A stretch of 21,765 nucleotides of DNA from the IMG/VR virus record IMGVR_UViG_3300047094_000048, positions 1 through 21,765 of that record; one strand, given 5' to 3'. The notes under the pieces are model-generated. The model was not told where the DNA came from. It did not search any database and worked only from the letters and a program-made list of their open reading frames with translations. Below are positions 8,253 through 14,497 of this stretch, piece by piece. The stretch comes from a virus. Each line of letters starts with the position of its first letter. Position 1 is the stretch's first letter. Both the position numbers and the translations under genes were made by a program.

Positions 8253-8561
8253 TTAAACGCTAGTTTTTCCAAACCAACCATAATCACCTGATACCATCGA
8301 CTCTGCTGGTGCAATATAAGTGCCACCAGTAGCAGTTGCGGCAAAGGTTGAAGCATTAACAGTTACATCGGTTGCACCTGCTGCAATCGTGCCACCTGCT
8401 TTAGCAAATACATAACGCAAACCATCAGAACCAAAAGTTTGTGAGCCGAGTGGGCCAAAACTTGGGATTCCAACAACAGTCGTGCCGTTAGTGTATTCAA
8501 ACGATTCAGGCGTGATTGTTTCTAATTCAACGCCTGCAATGGGGAGTACTGAGTAAGCCAT
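8253..8561 (-). CDS. Small capsid-associated (decoration-like) protein (102 aa)
   Basis: A 102-aa protein rich in Ala, Gly, Thr and Val with beta-strand character and a Y-V-F-A-K-A-G-G-T-I-A-A-G segment, ending in a G-D-Y-G-W-F-G-K pattern. I recall this end pattern from small proteins encoded just after major capsid genes. It starts 19 bases after the capsid stop with an AAAGGA Shine-Dalgarno, and is followed directly by the terminator, so it shares the highly expressed capsid transcript. A decoration or head-fibre-base role is inferred from location, size and composition. No catalytic residues are evident. Confidence 0.72.
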   Translation of the reverse strand: MAYSVLPIAGVELETITPESFEYTNGTTVVGIPSFGPLGSQTFGSDGLRYVFAKAGGTIAAGATDVTVNASTFAATATGGTYIAPAESMVSGDYGWFGKTSV

Positions 8562-8580
8562 GATTGTTTTCCTTTACAAA

Positions 8581-9555
8581 TTAGGTGGTCAAAATACCCT
8601 GCAACTGTGCGTTGCTGGTGGTTAAATTGCCAGCCCATCCGTAGAGCTTAACAATCGCATCTTGGTTGATGGCTTGACGCTCACCACCGATAGGTACGAA
8701 ATTACGCTCTTTGTGTGGGCGGAAGAAAATGTAATTGGTGTTCAAGAGATACATATAAGTTGCAGTTTCTTGATTACCAATACCACCACCGAGTACTACA
8801 TCAGCAGATGTACCGCCACCATAGAACTTAAGGGATGCGAAACCTGCTGCACCACTTTCTTCAGTAGTAATACGCTGAATTGCTTGCAATGCACCAACAA
8901 AATACTGATATGTGGTGTTACCAGCAATATACAAGTCAGCCTTGTCTGTACCACGAACCTGCTTGATGGCTGCTTCAGTCATCTTAGCAAGGGTGTTGGT
9001 AGAGGTTAGACCAGTAGTTGCTTGGTTACGCCAAAATTCCCAGTTTGCACGATTGATACCGCCATAAGTGCCTGTAGATGGGGAAACTGCTACTGCAGCA
9101 GCTAAGCCGTCAATGTTTTTTCCACCATTACCAAGTCCATCGCCATACAAATCGCCTGAAATGCGGTTCAAAAGGCGAGCTTCAGAAACTTGCATACGAC
9201 CATCTAACAGGTCAATGATTGCCTCTTTGCTTGAGTTTTGGAGCATCTCTAAACCGCTCATTGTTACAGCAGCAGCGTACTGAGCAATCTTGAACTGAGC
9301 AGCAGAAATTGGGCTGTCAGGAGCAATGTTCAATACTTCGTAACCGCTATATGAATTAGCGTTGTTGGTGTTAGGGTCGTTGTACATGATTTCTTCCAAA
9401 ATCACATTACCACCCGAAAATGGGCGTACATTGCCCTTAGAGTTAAGTCTTTGCAGAATCGCATTGTTCTGCGTTAAGTTATCAGCCAATTCACCGCTAC
9501 GACTTTGAATGGTGGTAGCGATAATATCGGTGATTGCTGAGTTAGCAAATGCCAT
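8581..9555 (-). CDS. Major capsid protein (324 aa)
   Basis: The protein begins with the helical MAFANSAITDIIATTIQSR region and continues with NVILEEIMYND, then AQFKIAQYAAAVTMSGLEM, which matches the N-arm/E-loop-like part of phage capsid proteins with the HK97 fold as I know them. The middle (residues about 115-145) has a helix with R-M-Q-V-S-E-A-R-L-L-N-R-I-S-G-D-L-Y-G-D-G, the long-helix/P-domain pattern. The end contains N-Y-I-F-F-R-P-H-K-E-R-N-F. A strong AAGGA Shine-Dalgarno (plus-strand bases about 9562-9566) precedes the ATG. The scaffold-like gene lies just upstream and the small decoration-like gene just downstream. No N-terminal delta domain or protease gene is seen, in line with a separate scaffold as in P22. 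Confidence 0.9.
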   Translation of the reverse strand: MAFANSAITDIIATTIQSRSGELADNLTQNNAILQRLNSKGNVRPFSGGNVILEEIMYNDPNTNNANSYSGYEVLNIAPDSPISAAQFKIAQYAAAVTMSGLEMLQNSSKEAIIDLLDGRMQVSEARLLNRISGDLYGDGLGNGGKNIDGLAAAVAVSPSTGTYGGINRANWEFWRNQATTGLTSTNTLAKMTEAAIKQVRGTDKADLYIAGNTTYQYFVGALQAIQRITTEESGAAGFASLKFYGGGTSADVVLGGGIGNQETATYMYLLNTNYIFFRPHKERNFVPIGGERQAINQDAIVKLYGWAGNLTTSNAQLQGILTT

Positions 9556-9576
9556 GATATTTCCTTTTTAAGTTAA

Positions 9577-10647
9577 TTAAAGCCTACCGCTCTCTGCTTC
9601 GGTCATCTGAGCCATCAGTAGAGAACGCCTGTCCTTTGCTTCGACTTTCGCTTGTGTCCCGTTAGGAGTAACGGATTTTGGGCTAACAGCCGTTGCTTTG
9701 GCTCGTGCTACTTGTTGTGCCTTAGATGCTTGCTTTGTAGCGTTGCTCAGGAGTTTTTCCTGTTCCAACCTAAAGGCTTCATCGTTCATACGCACAGCTT
9801 TTGCATAAGCCGTTTCAAGGTCTTGGGCCTTACCTAGCTCAAGTAGTTGAGCCATTTCTTCCCTAACCATATCAAAGTGCGGAAACCGCTCTCTGTCACT
9901 TCGTACTCGCTCAATCTCATTATTTAATCGAGCTTGTTCTTCTTGCTCAAACCGCCCTTTTATCGTGCTAACCTCTTGATTAACTTGATAAAGTTGTTGC
10001 ATTAACTGTTGAGTATATGCGTCAACTGGTTGTTGCGGTTCGTTAATTTGATTTAAGTTTACTCCATAATCTTGTGCAAGTCTATGAAACATTTGCACTT
10101 TCTGTTCATGGGGAGCTTTGGTCAGAATCATGTGTGCCCGACCTAAGTTGTTTATCCATGCGGCAGGGTGGATTCCTTGTGCTTGGAGTTCGGGTACAAA
10201 CGGGGTAATTGCTTCCTCAAGAGCCTTTGCTCGTTCCGCTTCCGCTTTATATACGCTAACGCCTTTTTTAAACTCGTTTTCTCTTTGGTTAAGGTATTCA
10301 AGATGTTTCTTACTTTCTTCTTTAGTTAATGTTTCGCCTTTGGCTATCTTATCCCAAAGAGGTAAAAGGTCTTTCTTCCAAGTCGTAGGCTTTGGTATAT
10401 CGCTAACCTCAGGCTGTTCTTCGGGCTGTTCGGATTCAGTCGTATCTTCTGCAACAGCCTCAACGCTTTCTTCCTCTGCCACCGCTTCATCTTTAGCGAC
10501 AAACTGTCCCTTCTCATTGCGAGCAGGTTCGTCTTGAGAAACTTCCTCTTGCACTTCCTCATGTTCTTCCTCTAAGGGTTTACCCTCATCTTGTGGGATT
10601 TCTACATCTGCCATTGCTGCTTCCAACATCTCTCTGCGGTCTGCCAT
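9577..10647 (-). CDS. Scaffold-like head-assembly protein (356 aa)
   Basis: Residues about 10-90 are strongly acidic (Glu/Asp-rich with EEVQEEV and EEESVEAV runs), residues 95-145 are charged and helical (TKEESKKHLEYLNQRENEF), and residues about 215-310 form a Gln/Glu/Arg-rich coiled coil. The last 50 residues turn basic (SKAQQVARAKATAV then KVEAKDRRS), the arrangement expected if a basic C-terminal tail binds coat subunits, as in P22 scaffold gp8. The gene lies 21 bases upstream of the capsid gene, the usual scaffold position. Sequence-level family membership cannot be shown because scaffolds diverge quickly, but position, acidity and coiled coil together are persuasive. A P-K-P-T-T-W-K-K segment near residue 88 is frequent in such phage proteins. 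Confidence 0.82.
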   Translation of the reverse strand: MADRREMLEAAMADVEIPQDEGKPLEEEHEEVQEEVSQDEPARNEKGQFVAKDEAVAEEESVEAVAEDTTESEQPEEQPEVSDIPKPTTWKKDLLPLWDKIAKGETLTKEESKKHLEYLNQRENEFKKGVSVYKAEAERAKALEEAITPFVPELQAQGIHPAAWINNLGRAHMILTKAPHEQKVQMFHRLAQDYGVNLNQINEPQQPVDAYTQQLMQQLYQVNQEVSTIKGRFEQEEQARLNNEIERVRSDRERFPHFDMVREEMAQLLELGKAQDLETAYAKAVRMNDEAFRLEQEKLLSNATKQASKAQQVARAKATAVSPKSVTPNGTQAKVEAKDRRSLLMAQMTEAESGRL

Positions 10648-10656
10648 GATTACTCC

Positions 10657-11031
10657 TTAACGATAAGTTAGTTTGGCGTAAGCAAGCTCGGCAATCTTGC
10701 GTTTACGGGTTTCTTGGTCTTTACGGCTTACTTCAACAGGCTTATGTTGCTTGGGTACATCGTTACCTAGTTCAATCATGCGGTGCTGTTTAAGGTGTTC
10801 TCTGTGGTGACTACGACTACTAATCCAAGTGCCATCGACCTGAGATACATAGCCATCAATGTCTGACATAACCATTGGAGCTTCTTTGGCGGTCATTTCT
10901 TCCTTCTGTTTCCACGCTTCTTCAGCTTCAGGCGTACCCATCTGAAACCCCCAAAAGTCTAGGTATTTCTCTTTGTCCGACTTAGTTTCTACATGGTTAC
11001 TTTCGGTGTATCCGCACTTAGGGCAAATCAT
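10657..11031 (-). CDS. Small CxxC zinc-binding-type protein before the scaffold (124 aa)
   Basis: C3-x-x-C6 at the extreme N-terminus (MICPKCGY) and H13 suggest a half zinc ribbon. Residues 71-91 hold an S-S-R-S-H-H-R-E-H-L-K-Q-H pattern followed by E-L-G-N-D, which I know from FmdB-like zinc-ribbon proteins found in many phage head clusters. The second CxxC of a classical ribbon is missing, so metal binding may use the His cluster or a dimer. Its ATG overlaps the glycosyltransferase TGA (ATGA), and the scaffold gene begins 9 bases after its stop. Function is unknown; a role in head assembly or regulation of the capsid genes is only positional inference. Confidence 0.72.
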   Translation of the reverse strand: MICPKCGYTESNHVETKSDKEKYLDFWGFQMGTPEAEEAWKQKEEMTAKEAPMVMSDIDGYVSQVDGTWISSRSHHREHLKQHRMIELGNDVPKQHKPVEVSRKDQETRKRKIAELAYAKLTYR

Positions 11032-11921
11032 AGTTTCTCCAGTAAATGTGGCAATTTATGCCAATCGTGTTTTTTTAGCGGTACAACAGAGTCATACCAT
11101 GTTGCATTTTTCCAACGCCAACAGATGTAGTCATCTTCAGGCAATAGTAGGAAACATTTGACCCCTAACGCACCAGCAAGGTGAGCCGTAGCCGTATCGG
11201 GGGCAACCACCGCTTTCATAGACTTCATGTGGCAAGCGGTCTTAAAGAAGTTCTCTTTCCACCCGTCAGGGGGTAATGGTTGAAATATATCGTCTGTGGC
11301 TAAATTTAAGGAATAGACATCGTTGCCTAGCATTTCACGCAATATAGTGACATCAATGGATTTAATGTAATGGAGTGGCCCTGTACTGGCGTGCCAGTTG
11401 ACCCCTACCTTACGCTCAATCTCGCTTGGAATGGCGTTTAAATAGCCCTCAGAACCTACAATCTTTGCTTGGCTAATAGGGAATGACTGACGCACATACA
11501 TGGGGGCGTGTAGGGCAAAATGGGGCAAGCTCATACTACCTACCCAATAATCGGCTTCTAGCGGTCTGCCTTCATCTCGTATGCAAGAAAGGGTGTCAAT
11601 ACAATCCATCTGACCTAAAAGTTGCATAACTGACTGATGGCACATAACCGATACTTCTTTAGCACCCCAAGCCTTTAGTAATGGTAGGAATCGGGAGAAC
11701 TGAATAATGTCCCCAAAGCCTTGTTCCATCTGCACAGTAATGTGTTTACCATACAGTCGTTCACCATTCCATTTGGGGGCTTTTACCCATTTATCCCATT
11801 TTTCACCCGATGCTTCCCTAGTTTTGGGATGCCACCGAAACTCATAGAGCCGAAACCCTGATTGGTAATGCCCCATGTGGAGCAGGTCTAGTCCTTTTTT
11901 ATATTGCCCGAAAGGTGTCAT
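11028..11921 (-). CDS. Glycosyltransferase of the heptosyltransferase-like (GT9-type) family (297 aa)
   Basis: Residues 1-30 resemble the last TPR unit usually found in front of this domain (G-L-D-L-L...Y...G-F-R-L-Y-E-F-R-W), then come the tell-tale W-N-G-E-R-L-Y-G-K segment (51-59) and the E66-Q-G-F-G-D71 loop of the N-terminal Rossmann half. The C-terminal half has VGVNWHAS (172-179) and the nucleotide-sugar-side motif APDTATAHLAGALG (240-253), ending with a W-R-W...W-Y pattern. Bacterial relatives are TPR-linked GT-B enzymes. No signal or membrane segment is present, so it acts in the cytoplasm. It is joined by ATGA overlaps to the repeat protein upstream and to the zinc protein downstream, in the middle of virion genes. 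It may modify virion fibres or host surface sugars; neither is proven. Confidence 0.88.
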   Translation of the reverse strand: MTPFGQYKKGLDLLHMGHYQSGFRLYEFRWHPKTREASGEKWDKWVKAPKWNGERLYGKHITVQMEQGFGDIIQFSRFLPLLKAWGAKEVSVMCHQSVMQLLGQMDCIDTLSCIRDEGRPLEADYWVGSMSLPHFALHAPMYVRQSFPISQAKIVGSEGYLNAIPSEIERKVGVNWHASTGPLHYIKSIDVTILREMLGNDVYSLNLATDDIFQPLPPDGWKENFFKTACHMKSMKAVVAPDTATAHLAGALGVKCFLLLPEDDYICWRWKNATWYDSVVPLKKHDWHKLPHLLEKL

Positions 11922-12709
11922 AAAAGCATCAGTAAAGATTCTTCATCATCCAACTCAGCTTGTCGTTGGGCTTCAAGAATCGCTAACTGTGCCGATATAT
12001 AGGCTTGTTGCTGTCTTAATTCTGCCGCCCTGAATAACTTACTGCGTTGGTTCTCAAGGTAGGCAATAGACTGCTCTAGTTCTGTAGTATCAACTGGCGG
12101 TGTACCAGCCTTAACCTCTTGAATAGATTGTAGTTTATTTTGTTTCTGTTTAGCAACAATTTTTGGTGGGTCGATTGCATCACGCAGTTGTTGTTTTCTG
12201 CGTATTTTGGCTTCTTGTTGGGCTTTGTAAAGAGCAAGCTGTCTAGCCCTAATCTTGGCATCTAAGCGTTTGGCTCTGCGGATTTCTTCAGGAGTAAAGC
12301 CATCATGGGTATCAATGCCTGTAGGTGATGGGGCAGGGCCAGTTTCACCAATTAATAGGGCGGTGTCGTTTTCATCGGTAGTATTGATGATTCCTGATAC
12401 ATTAACTGCACCCAATAGGCTTGCGGTGTCTGTGCCATCTGTAGCACTTAGTACGCCATTGACTGCTACTGCACCTATAAATTGGTCGGTATCAGGGCTA
12501 TCAGTAGTGTCTATTACCCCGTCAACTCGGTTTTCACCGCTTAGTAAGGCAAAGTCATTGCCATCGGTGGTATTGATTACGCCTGAAACAGCAACTTGAC
12601 CTGTCAGGCTTGCGGTGTCATTACTATCTACAGCGTATAAAACACCCGTAATAACGGGCAAGCTAATGTCCGATATTGCTTGTTCAGAAAAGGCGTTAAA
12701 GCCGAGCAT
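11918..12709 (-). CDS. Repeat-containing virion-cluster protein (263 aa)
   Basis: Residues 20-124 are five tandem copies of a 21-residue unit with consensus V-x-G-V-(I/L)-x-(T/A)-T-D-x-x-D-x-x-x-(L/F)-x-G-x-x-x. After a Pro/Gly linker (about 124-135), residues 137-263 are charged, Gln/Arg/Lys-rich and helical (IRRAKRLDAKIRARQ, then LEQSIAYLENQRSKLF), ending with an acidic cap. The repeat half resembles beta-repeat segments with a D-x-D-T-A pattern that I have seen in phage fibre or head-associated proteins; spaced Asp residues might bind calcium. It starts immediately after the fibre-like gene's stop and overlaps the glycosyltransferase ATG. The helical half could anchor on the capsid or portal with the repeats projecting. 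Function is unknown and the structural role is inferred. Confidence 0.75.
   Translation of the reverse strand: MLGFNAFSEQAISDISLPVITGVLYAVDSNDTASLTGQVAVSGVINTTDGNDFALLSGENRVDGVIDTTDSPDTDQFIGAVAVNGVLSATDGTDTASLLGAVNVSGIINTTDENDTALLIGETGPAPSPTGIDTHDGFTPEEIRRAKRLDAKIRARQLALYKAQQEAKIRRKQQLRDAIDPPKIVAKQKQNKLQSIQEVKAGTPPVDTTELEQSIAYLENQRSKLFRAAELRQQQAYISAQLAILEAQRQAELDDEESLLMLL
12338..12652 (-). repeat. Five in-frame 63-bp coding repeats
   Basis: Five consecutive 63-bp units encode 21-residue repeats (residues 20-40, 41-61, 62-82, 83-103, 104-124 of the 263-aa protein). Copies 2 to 5 share the core V-x-G-(V/I)-(I/L)-x-x-T-D-x-x-D, while copy 1 has drifted (ITGVLYAVDSND). The DNA differs among copies, so this is an old duplication and not a recent one. 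Repeat-number change by recombination would stay in frame. Confidence 0.9.
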
Positions 12710-14083
12710 TTACAGGACTACCCAGCGTGACCCACTAGAAACTGTTACGACCACACCGCTAGATAGGGTTACAGGCCCAGCAGAGGTAGCGTTATCCGTA
12801 GATGGGATAGTAAAGCTAGTGCCGATAGTCTTATTGTTAGTCACAATTCCGTTGCTTGCTCGTTGAATTGGGGCAGATTGGGTAGTACCATCAAAGGTCA
12901 GGTTAGCCGATTGGTTAGGCGTTGTAGTGCCTTGACCAAAAGGAATATAGGTTGATGTGTAGGTAAATGGTACATCGGGTGCAGTATTGGTTACAGTAAA
13001 GTTGGGGTAAGTTCCCGTAACGCTAATTCCTGTACCAGCCGATATAGCGACTGTTTGGTCAGGAGCAGTATTCGTTACAGTTACCGCACCAGTAGCACCA
13101 CTAACGCTAATGCCTGTGCCAGCTACCGCAGAAGTCACGCCTGTATTAGTCAAGGCTACTGTGTCATTACCTTGCACGACTGAAAGGCCTGTGCTACCTG
13201 TTACTCTAGTTTGGAATGAAATTCTAATAGTAAGAACGCCTGAACCACCTGAGCCTGACTTGGCTACCGCAGCAGCAATAACAACAGGGCCACTTGCAGG
13301 GTATGTCTTTGTAAACCCACCAGTTACGGCAGAGTTGTAATAAAGAATGTCACCATCCAAGAAAGCTGATGTATCTACACCTCTTAGTGTTCCAACGCTT
13401 TGCACTAAGCCAAAGCCGTTGTTAGCTATATTTTCAGCAGCTACACCAATAATGGCTTCAGCAAATGGGATGGCAGTAGCTGGAGCAGCAGTCAATACGC
13501 CACTTGAGCCAACCGCACCAGTAAACATACATAGCTGACCTTTGGTGATAGTTGCACTAGCTTTTACATAAAAGAATGTATCTTCGCCAATATGTTGCAC
13601 TACATTACCGCCAATCATGCCTAAACCAAGGGTATCGTTTCCGTTCCATCCAATCTGCCCAGCCGTCAAAGTTGTGGCATAAGTGGTGTCAAACGCAATG
13701 GTATCGACTGTAGAAATAGCCCCAGTAATGCCTGAGATATTAACAATAGGCTGAGATATTGAACCACTAGCATCGGTATAAACAGCTTTACCTGCGGGGT
13801 AATCGCACCAAATAGTCTTTTGCCCTGCACTAAATGTAACCACGCTACCGCTATTACTAGACGCTAGGATGGTGTTACGAGATAGGGTCGATGGGCTTGT
13901 GTATGTGCCAATACCGACTTCCCACTCTGAACCCCCATCAAGGTAAACAGCGTAATAAGTGGTATTTCCACTACCAATTTGACCAAAAGAATCGTACCCC
14001 GTAACCGCACCAGCAAGACTAAATGAGCCTGTGCCAGTTGTGGTCGTAGTTTCTTTGACCCTATCCTTTAGGACTAAAGCCAT
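12710..14083 (-). CDS. Fibre-like virion protein (457 aa)
   Basis: Residues 1-105 match an N-terminal module common in phage fibre-type proteins (ALVLKDRVKETTTTTGTGSF, then EWEVGIGTY, LSRNTILASSNSGS and CDYPAGKA). Residues about 170-290 match a second fibre module with KASATITKGQLCMFTG, GVAAENIANNGFGLV and LRGVDTSAFLDGD. Residues 318-342 and 346-370 are two copies of an AGTGISV...VTNTAPD unit, 28 residues apart. The last 45 residues (NGIVTNNKTI to SGSRWVVL) are a conserved-looking beta tip with a terminal Trp-Val-Val-Leu. No enzymatic motif is visible. It probably forms trimers on the virion, as a head fibre or receptor-contact protein. It sits near the portal, 9 nt after the 134-aa gene, and abuts the repeat gene (stop followed directly by ATG). 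Confidence 0.85.
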   Translation of the reverse strand: MALVLKDRVKETTTTTGTGSFSLAGAVTGYDSFGQIGSGNTTYYAVYLDGGSEWEVGIGTYTSPSTLSRNTILASSNSGSVVTFSAGQKTIWCDYPAGKAVYTDASGSISQPIVNISGITGAISTVDTIAFDTTYATTLTAGQIGWNGNDTLGLGMIGGNVVQHIGEDTFFYVKASATITKGQLCMFTGAVGSSGVLTAAPATAIPFAEAIIGVAAENIANNGFGLVQSVGTLRGVDTSAFLDGDILYYNSAVTGGFTKTYPASGPVVIAAAVAKSGSGGSGVLTIRISFQTRVTGSTGLSVVQGNDTVALTNTGVTSAVAGTGISVSGATGAVTVTNTAPDQTVAISAGTGISVTGTYPNFTVTNTAPDVPFTYTSTYIPFGQGTTTPNQSANLTFDGTTQSAPIQRASNGIVTNNKTIGTSFTIPSTDNATSAGPVTLSSGVVVTVSSGSRWVVL

Positions 14084-14092
14084 AATTTATCC

Positions 14093-14497
14093 TTACTGGT
14101 TTGCTCTAATAATCGTACCTGCGGAGATGCTTACAACCTGACCTGTTGCGATACTTGTATTGTTTAGTACCAAGTCGGCATCGCTTGTAGCAACAGAACC
14201 ATCCATCACTACAGTTGAGCCGTTAGATTGGGTAATTCTAAAGAATGACGCAGTTCCAGTAGCCACCGCAGTTCCATTGGTCACAGTCGATAAGGTAATC
14301 GTGCCGTTGCTATCCGTACCAAATGAGCCTGATACTGTCAAAGTAACCAATAGGGTTTGCCCTGATATGGCTGTATTGGCGTTAGCAGGTTGGCTACCTG
14401 AATAGATGTTGATTAAAGAACCTGACCCAGCATAGGTAATAAGCCCATTTTGTTGGGCATTACGAGTTCCGTTGGAATATTTAAGGTTGGTTGGCAT
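14093..14497 (-). CDS. Small Ser/Thr-rich virion protein (134 aa)
   Basis: A beta-rich protein with the pattern N-L-K-Y-S...R-N-A-Q-Q-N-G-L-I-T-Y-A-G, then INIYSGSQPANANT, LLVTLTVSG, ATGTASFFRITQSNGSTVVMDGSV and LVLNNTSIATGQVVSISAGTI. I recognise this order of motifs from small unnamed proteins that accompany fibre genes in many tailed phages. It has no signal peptide or enzyme motif. Its ATG overlaps the portal stop in a TAATG junction, and the fibre-like gene starts 9 bases after its stop, so it is probably a base or chaperone-like partner of that fibre, or a head decoration. The structural assignment is from family memory and location. Confidence 0.75.
   Translation of the reverse strand: MPTNLKYSNGTRNAQQNGLITYAGSGSLINIYSGSQPANANTAISGQTLLVTLTVSGSFGTDSNGTITLSTVTNGTAVATGTASFFRITQSNGSTVVMDGSVATSDADLVLNNTSIATGQVVSISAGTIIRANQ

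Noticed and set aside
8662-9009. Plus-strand frame of 115 codons with several Cys
   Set aside because: It lies opposite the well-supported major capsid gene, with no ribosome site and no recognised motif.
10118-10537. Plus-strand open frame of 139 codons
   Set aside because: It mirrors the Glu/Asp/Lys-rich scaffold gene; antisense of acidic coiled-coil coding often gives long Ser/Leu-rich frames. It has no ribosome site or operon context.
12255-12599. Plus-strand open frame of 114 codons with repeats
   Set aside because: Its internal repeats are only the complement of the 63-bp repeats of the minus-strand repeat gene.
12338-12652. Regular 63-bp repeats as a CRISPR-like array
   Set aside because: The repeats are contiguous, in frame, diverged and code for a periodic protein. 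There are no spacers and no cas genes.
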